Origin: an uncultured Pelagibacteraceae bacterium
GTDB lineage: Bacteria; Pseudomonadota; Alphaproteobacteria; Pelagibacterales; Pelagibacteraceae
NCBI GenBank assembly: GCA_902516395.1
Contig: CABXYN010000002.1
Coordinates: 1 to 64,000 of the forward strand
Length of the DNA: 64,000 nt
Direction: 5' to 3'
Positions 39,531 to 49,139 of this stretch are shown one piece after another; the first letter of the stretch is position 1, and every line of letters begins with the position of its first letter. Position numbers and translations under genes: made by a program. Under the pieces are notes generated by a model. The model saw only the letters and a list, made by a program, of their open reading frames with translations, ran no database searches and was not told the DNA's origin.

Positions 39531-41516
39531 ATGTCTCAATTTAATATTTCTCCTAAAGAAGTTTCAAAACTTGAAGAAAAGTTTGAAATAAAAAGTAATG
39601 AAAGAAAATTAAAAAATTTTCTGAAATTATTGACATTTATTGCATTAGTTACAATGTCAATTTACCATTTTTATGCTTCAGGATTTGGAACAATTAGAGA
39701 TATACTTCATAGAGGTATTCACATTTCTTTTGTAGTTGGTCTAGTGTTCTTATTTTATAATTGGAAAAGTTTTCCTGATGAGAAATCAAAAGGAAAAGTT
39801 CCAATAATAGATATTATTTTTTCAATTCTAGTTGTAATAACTGCACTTTATCTACCTTTATTGCCTCCTGAAATATTAGCTAGCAGAGTAGGAAATCCAT
39901 CAAGTACTGAAGTTATTATGGGATCAATACTTATAATTTTGACCCTTGAAGCTGCAAGAAGATCTATTGGATACACACTGCCGTTGATATGCGTGATATT
40001 TATGATTTTTGCACTTTATGGTCCTATTTTCCCTGGAGCTTTAAAACATGGAGGAAGTAGCTGGGCTGGTTTTGTAAATCATATTTATATAACCAATCAA
40101 GGAATTTATGGAATCGCTGTTGGGGTTATGGCTCAATATGTTTTTTTATTTATTTTATTTGGCGTACTTGCAACACGAATTGGACTAGGACAATTATTTA
40201 TTGATTTAGCAATGGTTATAGCTGGAAGATATTCTGGCGGTCCAGCAAAAGTTGCAATATTTTCTTCGGCGTTTTTGGGAACCATATCTGGTTCCTCAAT
40301 TGCAAATACAGTAACAACTGGATCTTTAACAATACCTGCAATGAAAAAAGTTGGATATCCTCCACATTTTTCAGGTGCTGTGGAAGCCACAGCGTCCACT
40401 GGTGGACAAATAACCCCACCTATTTTAGGAGCTGCTGCCTTTATTATGGTAGAATATTTAGAATTACCTTTAAGAGATATTTTAGCAGCTGCATTAATTC
40501 CAGCACTACTTCACTATTTTGGAATTTTTGTAATGGTTCATTTAGAAGCAAAAAAATTAGGACTTAGAGGATTAAACGAAAGTGAGGTTCCCAAATTTAT
40601 AAAAATTATACAAGACAATTGGCTTGCAATAGTTCCATTGTTTATCTTGGTATATTTAATTTTAATTGGTCGTACACCAGATTATGCTGCAGTAAATGGA
40701 ATAATTGCATGCATCGTTATTGGATTTATTAGAAAAAAAAATAGACTTACTTCTAACGACTTATTTGAGTGTCTTGCAAGAGGTGCAAAGAATACTTTAG
40801 CAGTTGGGGCCGCTGCAACATCAATTGGAATTATAGTTGGTGTAGTTACATTAACAGGTGTTGGTTTTAGATTAGGTTATGTAGTAATCCAAACAGCTGG
40901 TGATATTGGAGGTTTCTTCTTAAACTTTTTACCTTTTAATTATTTTTCTTTAGCCGATCTAACATTATTTTTCTCACTAATATTAATTGCAATATCATGC
41001 ATATTTATGGGTACAGGAGTACCCACTACTGCAACATATATAATATTAGTTGCTGTTGCTGCGCCTGCTCTTACTCAATTACAAATTGAGCCCATAGTTT
41101 CTCACTTTTTTGTATTTTACTATGGTGTATTAGCTGACATAACACCGCCTGTTGCCCTTGCAGCTTACGCTGCCGCTGGAATCGCAGGATCAAATCCATT
41201 TACTACAGGTAATACAGCATTTAGATTAGGAATTGCAAAAGCCCTTGTGCCTTTTGTATTTGTTTATTCACCATCTCTATTACTGGTTGCCCAAGGATTT
41301 AATTTTTATGATTTTTTTGTAACTTTAATATCTGCAATGATTGGAATTGGTTTGATCGGAATTGGATTTACAGGCTATCTATTTAAAAGAGTTTCTACGT
41401 TTCAAAGATGGTATTTGGGAACTATTTCATTATTATTTATTGCACCTGGTTTAAGTTCATCAATTATTGGCTTAGTTTTAGTATTGCCAATATTTATTCT
41501 TCAATTAAGAAAATAA
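39531..41516 (+). CDS. TRAP transporter fused permease (4TM/12TM, TAXI-associated)
   Basis: Long multi-TM DctM-like: SSAFLGTISGSSIANTVTTGSLTIPAMKKVGYPPHFSGAVEATASTGGQITPPILGAAAF. Confidence 0.93.
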   Translation: MSQFNISPKEVSKLEEKFEIKSNERKLKNFLKLLTFIALVTMSIYHFYASGFGTIRDILHRGIHISFVVGLVFLFYNWKSFPDEKSKGKVPIIDIIFSILVVITALYLPLLPPEILASRVGNPSSTEVIMGSILIILTLEAARRSIGYTLPLICVIFMIFALYGPIFPGALKHGGSSWAGFVNHIYITNQGIYGIAVGVMAQYVFLFILFGVLATRIGLGQLFIDLAMVIAGRYSGGPAKVAIFSSAFLGTISGSSIANTVTTGSLTIPAMKKVGYPPHFSGAVEATASTGGQITPPILGAAAFIMVEYLELPLRDILAAALIPALLHYFGIFVMVHLEAKKLGLRGLNESEVPKFIKIIQDNWLAIVPLFILVYLILIGRTPDYAAVNGIIACIVIGFIRKKNRLTSNDLFECLARGAKNTLAVGAAATSIGIIVGVVTLTGVGFRLGYVVIQTAGDIGGFFLNFLPFNYFSLADLTLFFSLILIAISCIFMGTGVPTTATYIILVAVAAPALTQLQIEPIVSHFFVFYYGVLADITPPVALAAYAAAGIAGSNPFTTGNTAFRLGIAKALVPFVFVYSPSLLLVAQGFNFYDFFVTLISAMIGIGLIGIGFTGYLFKRVSTFQRWYLGTISLLFIAPGLSSSIIGLVLVLPIFILQLRK

Positions 41517-41519
41517 AAC

Positions 41520-41990
41520 TTATCCACCTAGTCCAGCATTTGGAAGAGGTCTTCTTAAAATTTTCCAAATCCCTACCGCACTTGCAATTAATTTATTTTT
41601 ACACTTAAGTTTGCAATTTATAAATACCATTGACTTTGTAACTTTTTGAATTTCTACTGTTCCCAACAATTCATCTCCTAGGTTTGAGGGAGCTATAAAT
41701 TTTATATCTAATGAAATAGTTACACATGGTTTATTTTCACTTGCTCTGTGTGAAGCTGTACCTGCACCGGCATCAATAATTGTACAAATATAACCACCAT
41801 GAGTTATCCCAGCTTTATTTAAATGTGTTTTTTTAATCTTGGTTTTAAACTCAAATTTTTTCTTATTAATAGATCTAAATAATAAACCACCATTATGTTT
41901 CATGTAGCTTGGCTTATTACTTAATTGCTCAAATTTTTTTTTCATTAAAGGATTATTGTCATAATTAGTATAAATAATAAAACTAAACAA
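41520..41990 (-). CDS. PaaI-like hotdog thioesterase
   Basis: LNKAGITHGGYICTIIDAGAGTASHRA; hotdog fold pattern. Confidence 0.82.
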   Translation of the reverse strand: MFSFIIYTNYDNNPLMKKKFEQLSNKPSYMKHNGGLLFRSINKKKFEFKTKIKKTHLNKAGITHGGYICTIIDAGAGTASHRASENKPCVTISLDIKFIAPSNLGDELLGTVEIQKVTKSMVFINCKLKCKNKLIASAVGIWKILRRPLPNAGLGG

Positions 41991-42042
41991 AAGAAATAAA
42001 TTACAGATTTTTCAAGTGATATTTTCATTTATCCTTTCATTT

Positions 42043-42119
42043 TGGTGCGCCTGCTAGGAGTTGAACCCAGAACCTCCTGGTCCGTAGCCAAGCGCTCTAT
42101 CCAATTGAGCTACAGGCGC
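42043..42119 (-). tRNA. tRNA-Arg (ACG), encoded CCA
   Basis: Reverse strand GCGCCTGTAGCTCAATTGGATAGAGCGCTTGGCTACGGACCAGGAGGTTCTGGGTTCAACTCCTAGCAGGCGCACCA; anticodon loop CTACGGA. Confidence 0.96.
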
Positions 42120-42196
42120 AATTTGTACAGTTTTTATACATAATTAATAATGTAAATTATTTTTTTAGCAAATATTGATATATATATATTACAAAA

Positions 42197-45100
42197 ATGA
42201 ATCTAGATTTATTAGTTCCTGATATAGGAGACTTTGAAAACGTTGAAATAATTGAAGTACTTGTAAAAAAAGGTGACAAAATCAACAAAAATGACCCTGT
42301 TGTCACTTTAGAAAGTGATAAATCAAGTGTTGAGGTACCATCCAATTATGAAGGCACAATTGAAAATATAAATGTAAAAATTGGTGATAAAGTTTCAAAA
42401 GGTGACTTGATACTAACTCTATCTTCAGAAAATAAAGATGAAAGCGAGAAAATTAGCAAAACTTTAGATGAAAAAATTCCACCTTCAACCGAGAAATTAA
42501 TAGAGGAAGCAGAAACTGCTACAAAACCTGATATAAAAGTTGAAACAAAAGTTATAGAGCCAACGCAAATCAAGCAAACAAGATTAGTTAATGAAGTTAA
42601 AATGGTCAGTAGTAACGATGATATTGATCCAATTGAAACTAAAGAGTGGTTAGATTCATTAAGTGCAGTTCTGCAAAATGATGGCTCTGAAAGAGCTCAT
42701 TTTTTAATTAAACAATTAATTGATCAATCTTATAAAGCTGGATCAAAAATTCCTCATACCCAAACTACGCCTTACATAAATACTATACCTCCTGAAGAGG
42801 AAAAAAGATCACCTGGAGATCAAAACATAGAACGTAAGTTAAGATCTTTAATTAGATGGAATGCTGCTGCGATGGTAGTAAGAGCAAATAAAAAACATCC
42901 TGAACTTGGCGGTCACATAGGAACATTTGCATCAGCTGCAACCTTGTACGATGTTGGGATGAATCATTTTTGGCGAGCAAAGAATAATAAATTCGGAGGT
43001 GATCTAGTATATTTTCAGGGTCATAGTGCACCAGGAATGTATGCAAGAGCTTTTCTTGAAGGAAGATTAAATGAAAAACAGTTAGATAGATTTAGACAAG
43101 AAGTACAAACTGGTGGACTTTCATCTTATCCTCATCCTTGGCTAATGCCAAACTTTTGGCAGTTTCCAACAGTTTCAATGGGTATTGGTCCAATGTTAGC
43201 AATATATCAAGCAAGATTTATGAAATACCTAATCAATAGAGGATTAATTAAAGATGAGGGAAGAAAAGTTTGGGCTTTTCTTGGAGATGGAGAAATGGAT
43301 GAGCCCGAGTCACTTGGGGCAATTGGTTTAGCAGCGCGTGAAAATTTAGATAATTTAATATTTGTTGTAAACTGTAACTTACAAAGATTAGACGGTCCAG
43401 TAAGAGGAAATGGAAAAATTATTCAAGAATTAGAAGGTATTTTTCGAGGTGGTGGCTGGAACGTTTTAAAAGTTATTTGGGGATCTTATTGGGACCCACT
43501 TTTAGCAAATGATAAGACGGGACATTTAGTAAAAATTATGAATGAGACCGTAGATGGTGAATATCAAGCATTTAAAGCAAGAAATGGGCTTTATGTAAGA
43601 GAAAAGTTTTTTGGCAAATATCCTGAAACATCAGAATTAGTCTCATCAATTTCAGATACTGATATTTGGCGGCTTAATAGAGGAGGCCACGATCCTCATA
43701 AAGTTTATGCTGCATATGATAAAGCGGTCAATCACAAAGGAAGCCCCACAGTCATAATAGCCAAAACTATAAAAGGTTATGGTATGGGTAAAAGTGGTGA
43801 AAGTGTAAACACTACTCACCAACAAAAGAAATTGGATGTTGATGATTTAATGTATTACAGGGATAGGTTTGATGTTCCTTTAACAGATTCTCAAGTTAAA
43901 AATATTGAATATTTCAAACCAGACGAAAACTCTGAAGAAATTAAATACTTAAAAAAAAGAAGATTAGAACTTGGTGGATTTATACCAGAGAGAACGTCAT
44001 ATTCAAAACCGATTAAAGCCCCAGTGAAAGATATTTTTGATTTTATGAAAAAGTCTACTGGCGAAAAAGAAATGTCTACAACAATGGCATTAGTAAGAAT
44101 GTTAACTAATCTTTTGAGAGATAAAAATGTTGCACCAAAATTGGTTCCGATTATTCCCGATGAAGCTAGAACATTTGGAATGGAGGGTTTCTTTCAAAAA
44201 ATAGGTATTTATGCTCATGAAGGTCAAAAATATGAGCCAGAGGACTCAGCACAACTTTCATCTTATAGAGAAGAGAAAAGTGGTCAGGTATTAGAAGAAG
44301 GAATTACTGAAGCTGGTTCAATGTCTTCTTGGATAGCAGCTGGAACAGCATATACAAATCATGATATTGAAATGATACCAATTTATCTTTTCTATTCTAT
44401 GTTTGGCTTTCAAAGAATTGGGGATTTTGCTTGGGCTGCAGGAGATAGTCAAGCGAGAGGCTTTTTAATTGGTGCGACTGCAGGAAGAACAACACTTGCA
44501 GGAGAAGGTCTTCAACACCAAGATGGTCATAGTCATTTGTTAGCATCAACAATTCCAAACTGCATTTCTTATGATCCGACATTCCATTATGAATTAGCTG
44601 TGATTTTTAGAGAAGGTTTAAGAAGGATGCATGAAAAAAATGAAAATATTTTTTATTATATTACAACAATGAACGAAAATTACTCTCACCCTGCAATGCC
44701 AGATGATTGTGAGGATGGAATTCTCAAGGGAATGTATAAAATTAAAGAAACATCAGGTTCTAAAGAAGCAAAAATTCAATTATTAGGCTCTGGAACAATA
44801 CTAAGAGAAATGATGGCAGCATCAGAAATTCTTAAAAAAGAATATCAGGTCGATAGTGAAGTTTGGAGTGTTACTAGTTTTAATGAGTTAAGAAAAAATG
44901 GAATGGAAGTTGAAAGATTTAACCTTCTAAATCCTACAGAAACAAATAAAAAATCATATGTAGAAGAATGTTTAGGAAAACAACAAGGTCCTATCCTTAC
45001 AGCCACTGACTATATGAGAATAAATGCTGATCAAATAAGACCTTTTACAAAAAAGAGCTTTTATTCATTAGGTACAGATGGATATGGAAGAAGTGATACA

Positions 45101-45262
45101 AGAAAAAACTTAAGAAATTTTTTTGAAGTTGATAAAGAACATATTGTTGCTTATAGCCTTAGCGTCTTAGCCAATGAACAGCTTGTTGCATCAAAGTATG
45201 CTGAGGATGCATTCAAAAAGTATAAAATTGATAAAAACAAACCCATGCCAACAAAAATGTAA
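42197..45262 (+). CDS. aceE: Pyruvate dehydrogenase E1 (homodimeric AceE type) with N-terminal lipoyl domain
   Basis: N-terminus MNLDLLVPDIGDFENVEIIEVLVKKGDKI...TLESDKSSVEVPS is a lipoyl domain (Lys42); remainder is AceE (FQGHSAPGMYARAFLEGRL, FLGDGEMDEPES, QHQDGHSHL). Confidence 0.95.
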   Translation: MNLDLLVPDIGDFENVEIIEVLVKKGDKINKNDPVVTLESDKSSVEVPSNYEGTIENINVKIGDKVSKGDLILTLSSENKDESEKISKTLDEKIPPSTEKLIEEAETATKPDIKVETKVIEPTQIKQTRLVNEVKMVSSNDDIDPIETKEWLDSLSAVLQNDGSERAHFLIKQLIDQSYKAGSKIPHTQTTPYINTIPPEEEKRSPGDQNIERKLRSLIRWNAAAMVVRANKKHPELGGHIGTFASAATLYDVGMNHFWRAKNNKFGGDLVYFQGHSAPGMYARAFLEGRLNEKQLDRFRQEVQTGGLSSYPHPWLMPNFWQFPTVSMGIGPMLAIYQARFMKYLINRGLIKDEGRKVWAFLGDGEMDEPESLGAIGLAARENLDNLIFVVNCNLQRLDGPVRGNGKIIQELEGIFRGGGWNVLKVIWGSYWDPLLANDKTGHLVKIMNETVDGEYQAFKARNGLYVREKFFGKYPETSELVSSISDTDIWRLNRGGHDPHKVYAAYDKAVNHKGSPTVIIAKTIKGYGMGKSGESVNTTHQQKKLDVDDLMYYRDRFDVPLTDSQVKNIEYFKPDENSEEIKYLKKRRLELGGFIPERTSYSKPIKAPVKDIFDFMKKSTGEKEMSTTMALVRMLTNLLRDKNVAPKLVPIIPDEARTFGMEGFFQKIGIYAHEGQKYEPEDSAQLSSYREEKSGQVLEEGITEAGSMSSWIAAGTAYTNHDIEMIPIYLFYSMFGFQRIGDFAWAAGDSQARGFLIGATAGRTTLAGEGLQHQDGHSHLLASTIPNCISYDPTFHYELAVIFREGLRRMHEKNENIFYYITTMNENYSHPAMPDDCEDGILKGMYKIKETSGSKEAKIQLLGSGTILREMMAASEILKKEYQVDSEVWSVTSFNELRKNGMEVERFNLLNPTETNKKSYVEECLGKQQGPILTATDYMRINADQIRPFTKKSFYSLGTDGYGRSDTRKNLRNFFEVDKEHIVAYSLSVLANEQLVASKYAEDAFKKYKIDKNKPMPTKM

Positions 45263-46189
45263 ATGTCTGATCAATCAAATAAAATATCTGCAAGTCCAAA
45301 AGTTAGAAAATTTGCAAGAGAACTTGGAGTAGATATAAATAATGTCAAGGGAACAGAGAGATCAGGTAGGGTTGTTGAAAAAGATTTAAAAGACTTTGTC
45401 TCATCTAGAATCAATCATCCTCAGAATAATAGTCAAAAACAAGAAGAAAAAATTATTAAAAATGAATATCAACACTCAGATTTTGGGGAAGTTGAAATTA
45501 AAGATATTCCTAGAGTAAAAAAAATAGCAGCTCCACATCTTGTAAATTCGTGGACAAACATTCCACATGTGACTAACCATGATGAGGCTGATATTACAGA
45601 AATGGAAGAATTTAGAAGCTCAATAAAAGATAATTATACAGGAGAAAGAATAAAAATTACTCCTCTTGCATTTATTATAAAAGCATTGGTACTTTCACTT
45701 AAAAAATTTCCATCATTTAATTCATCAATTGATGATATTGAAAATGGAAAGATTACTTTTAAAAAGTATTTTCATGTTGGTATCGCAGTTGATACTCAAC
45801 ATGGACTTATGGTTCCTAAAATTAGAGATGCTAATCAAAAAGATATCAATCTGTTAAGTGAGGAATTAAAAAAAGTAAGTAATGATTGTAGAAATTTAAA
45901 AATTGATAAAAAAGAGTTCTTTGGAGGATCAATGACTATCACAAGCTTAGGTGGCATAGGTGGTTCGTTTTTTACACCAATAATTAACTTTCCAGAAGTT
46001 GCTATACTTGGCGTTGGTAGAAGTTATAAAAAACAGGTATTTATTGATGGTAAATTTGTTCCGAGAACCATGCTTCCACTATCTCTCTCATATGATCACA
46101 GAATTATAGATGGTGCTGAGGCAGCGAAGTTTAATAACGAATTAAAAGATAATCTTGGGTCTAATTTTGCATATAACTTGAGTAAATGA
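45263..46189 (+). CDS. aceF: Dihydrolipoamide acetyltransferase E2 lacking a lipoyl domain
   Basis: Starts with peripheral-subunit-binding domain (ASPKVRKFARELGVDINNVKGTERSGRVVEKDL) then CAT core ending in LPLSLSYDHRIIDGAEAAKF; no lipoyl domain. Confidence 0.93.
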   Translation: MSDQSNKISASPKVRKFARELGVDINNVKGTERSGRVVEKDLKDFVSSRINHPQNNSQKQEEKIIKNEYQHSDFGEVEIKDIPRVKKIAAPHLVNSWTNIPHVTNHDEADITEMEEFRSSIKDNYTGERIKITPLAFIIKALVLSLKKFPSFNSSIDDIENGKITFKKYFHVGIAVDTQHGLMVPKIRDANQKDINLLSEELKKVSNDCRNLKIDKKEFFGGSMTITSLGGIGGSFFTPIINFPEVAILGVGRSYKKQVFIDGKFVPRTMLPLSLSYDHRIIDGAEAAKFNNELKDNLGSNFAYNLSK

Positions 46190-47286
46190 TTACTAAAATT
46201 GAAATACTATCAGATGATGTGCACGTCCACTTTAGTGGAGAAAATTCTGAAATTTTTCCTAATATTTGGCTAAGAGATCATGCAAAAGATGAGCAAAATT
46301 GGGATAAAAGGTCTAGCCAAAGGAAAACATATACAGCAGCATTAGATATAAATTTAAAAGTTAAAAAGGCAGAAATAATTGAAAATGGAAAATATTTGTG
46401 TCTCTCATGGCCTGATTTAGAAAAACCAGTTAAATATTCATCTGAGTTTCTAAATAATAATAAATTAAAAAAGAAAAAAGAAGTAAAATCCAATTTAAAA
46501 ATCTGGAAAGCTAATGAAATAAGAGAAGAAATTTTTTTAGATTATAATTCAATTTTATCAAATGAAGGATTTAGAAATTTTTTGAAAAATATTCATGACT
46601 ATGGATTTTCAGTAATTAAAAACTGTGAACCCAATTTAAAGTCTGTTGAAACAATTGCAAATAGAATTGGTTACGTAAGAAACTCTATATTTGGAGGACT
46701 ATGGAGTTTTGAGTCAGATGAAAATAAAGCTGATAGCGCATACACTCAAGATGAACTAAGACCTCATACAGATTCAACATATAGTAATGACGCTCCTGGA
46801 TTACAATTATTACTATGTTGTGAATATACTGCTAGAGGTGGTGAATCGATTATGGTTGATGGATTAAAAATAGCAGAGACAATAAAAAAAGAAAACCAGC
46901 CGATGTATGAATTAATGACAAAAATAAATGTTAAGGGAAATTATATCGGTGATGGTGTTTATCTTGAGGCTGAAAGACCAATATTTAAGTTAAATGAAAA
47001 TAATGAAATAGTTCAAGTTAGTTTTAATAATTATGATCGAGCACCATTTAGATTTGAAAAAGATTTAACATTAAAGTTTTATGAAGCGATAAAAAAATTT
47101 GATCTTATTGCTAACAATAAAGATTTTCAGTGGCGACATATCCTTAAACCTGGAGAACTTCTAATATTTAATAATTGGCGAATACTTCATGGTAGAGGAT
47201 CGTTTAATGGAGTTAGAAAAATGTCTGGATGTTATATTAACAAAGAGGATTTTGACAGCTCTTGTAAGTTAAACGGAATAAATTAA
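46186..47286 (+). CDS. TauD/gamma-butyrobetaine-hydroxylase-like 2-oxoglutarate dioxygenase
   Basis: ELRPHTDSTYSNDAPGLQLLLC, distal His/Arg WRHILKPGELLIFNNWRILHGRGSF; N-terminal WLRDHAKD. Confidence 0.87.
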   Translation: MITKIEILSDDVHVHFSGENSEIFPNIWLRDHAKDEQNWDKRSSQRKTYTAALDINLKVKKAEIIENGKYLCLSWPDLEKPVKYSSEFLNNNKLKKKKEVKSNLKIWKANEIREEIFLDYNSILSNEGFRNFLKNIHDYGFSVIKNCEPNLKSVETIANRIGYVRNSIFGGLWSFESDENKADSAYTQDELRPHTDSTYSNDAPGLQLLLCCEYTARGGESIMVDGLKIAETIKKENQPMYELMTKINVKGNYIGDGVYLEAERPIFKLNENNEIVQVSFNNYDRAPFRFEKDLTLKFYEAIKKFDLIANNKDFQWRHILKPGELLIFNNWRILHGRGSFNGVRKMSGCYINKEDFDSSCKLNGIN

Positions 47287-47312
47287 TTAATAAAATTATC
47301 TAATTAAATATA

Positions 47313-48197
47313 ATGACAAAATCCCTTTCAATGGTCTGCGCACTAGTCACAACTTTTATTTGGGGAACAGCTTTCATCGCTCAAGACACTGGTATGGATA
47401 ATATCGGCCCGTTAACTTTTAATTCAGCAAGATTTATTGTTGGCTTTTTTACAATATTACCACTTGCCTTATTATTTGAGAGGAAGAAAATTAAACTAGA
47501 AATACTTTCAAAATCAAAACTTTTTATAAAATATTTAGTTTTCATGGGAGTATCCCTATTTTTGGGAACTTTTTTACAACAAACTGCTCTTCAATATACA
47601 AATATTGCAAATGCAGCTTTTTTTACAGTATTTTACGTACCGATAGTTCCAATATTGTTATTTTTCATCTACTCCAAAAAAGTTCATTGGAGTATATGGC
47701 CAGCAATTGGTCTTTGTATTCTTGGTGTATACCTTCTAAGTGATTTTTCTAACTCAGAAATTATGTTAGGTGATGGTCTAGTTATATTGTGCTCAGTATT
47801 TTGGGCTTTGCATATAATTTTTGCAGGTAAGTTCATGGAAGAATTTGATATTCCAATGTTTTATGCTGCACTTCAAGCATTATTTGTTGCAACACTTTCA
47901 TTAATCTTTTCTTTTATTTTTGAAGAAATAAATATTTCAAAAATATTAATGGAAAGTAGTTCTATTCTTTACGCAGGAGCATTATCAGGCGGTATAGCCT
48001 TTACATTACAAATGTATGCTCAAAAAAACATAGAAGAGGCACCAGCAGCAATTATTTATTCTCTCGAGGGAGTATTTGCAGCTTTAGCAGGATGGATTAT
48101 TCTCAATCAATTTTTAAGTACTAATAACATGATTGGATGTTTATTAATATTGATTGCAGTAATTTCTTCTCAAATTTCACCTAGTTCTAAAAATTAG
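47313..48197 (+). CDS. EamA/DMT-family transporter
   Basis: Approximately ten-TM; FIWGTAFIAQDTGMDNIGPLTFNSARF, ALSGGIAFTLQMYAQK. Confidence 0.88.
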   Translation: MTKSLSMVCALVTTFIWGTAFIAQDTGMDNIGPLTFNSARFIVGFFTILPLALLFERKKIKLEILSKSKLFIKYLVFMGVSLFLGTFLQQTALQYTNIANAAFFTVFYVPIVPILLFFIYSKKVHWSIWPAIGLCILGVYLLSDFSNSEIMLGDGLVILCSVFWALHIIFAGKFMEEFDIPMFYAALQALFVATLSLIFSFIFEEINISKILMESSSILYAGALSGGIAFTLQMYAQKNIEEAPAAIIYSLEGVFAALAGWIILNQFLSTNNMIGCLLILIAVISSQISPSSKN

Positions 48198-48961
48198 CTA
48201 TAAGCAATTACAAAAAGAATTAAAGCAAGAAAAGTTCTGTAATAAACAAAAATATTTAAATTAAAATTTTTTACATAAATTAAAAAATATTTGATTGTTA
48301 AATAAGAAACTATAAATGAAAATATTATTGAATATAAAAATAATATGTTCAAATCTATATTTGCATTCATCACATCTTTTAAACTAAGTATACTTGCTCC
48401 CGCTAATGCGGGTATTGATAAATAAAAAGATATTTTTGAAGAATCTACTCTATCGAAATTTAAAAACCTTGAAGCTGTAATTATTATACCTGATCTGCTT
48501 ACACCAGGTATAACAGCTAAAATTTGAAAAATACCAATGATTAAAATATTTTTTAAACTTAAACTGGTATCTATTTTATTTTTAATACTAAATCGGTCTG
48601 CAATAAATAATAAAATACCAAATATTAAAGTCGTCCATGCTATAACTTTTAAACTTCTTAAATTTTCAATCAGTCCTGAAGTATAAATAAAATAACCAAC
48701 AACAACTAATGGAAAAGAACCTAAAATTATAAGTAATAATAAAGACTTATTTCTTAAAATATTTACTAAATCCTTTCTAAAATAAAAAATAATTGCCAAA
48801 AGGGAACCTAAGTGAAGACTGATATCAAGTTGAAGCGAACTAATACTAAAGTTCGATATTTTTGATATTATTATAAGGTGGGCAGAGGAACTTACCGGTA
48901 TAAATTCCGAAAAACCTTGTACAAACGCTAAAATTGATGCTTCTATATATTTTGAAATCAT
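48194..48961 (-). CDS. uppP: Undecaprenyl-diphosphatase
   Basis: EASILAFVQGFSEFIPVSSSAHLII, IPGVSRSGIIITASRFL. Confidence 0.95.
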   Translation of the reverse strand: MISKYIEASILAFVQGFSEFIPVSSSAHLIIISKISNFSISSLQLDISLHLGSLLAIIFYFRKDLVNILRNKSLLLLIILGSFPLVVVGYFIYTSGLIENLRSLKVIAWTTLIFGILLFIADRFSIKNKIDTSLSLKNILIIGIFQILAVIPGVSRSGIIITASRFLNFDRVDSSKISFYLSIPALAGASILSLKDVMNANIDLNILFLYSIIFSFIVSYLTIKYFLIYVKNFNLNIFVYYRTFLALILFVIAYS

Positions 48962-49139
48962 TAAGGACTTTTAATAGATAGTTAAAAGATTACCTAAATA
49001 AGGCAATCTTTTAAATGCATATCAACTATGCATAAAATAGAAAATGTAGTAAAATCATCATTTTTTGAAAATATATGTCAGTATATATTACCTAGTAATC
49101 CTTTAAGGATTTATGCTTGTGGTGTATAAGCCGATTCAA

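Noticed and set aside
49075-49095. Mini-uORF MSVYIT* upstream of gltD
   Set aside because: Seven codons including stop, no clear RBS; expected by chance in AT-rich sequence.
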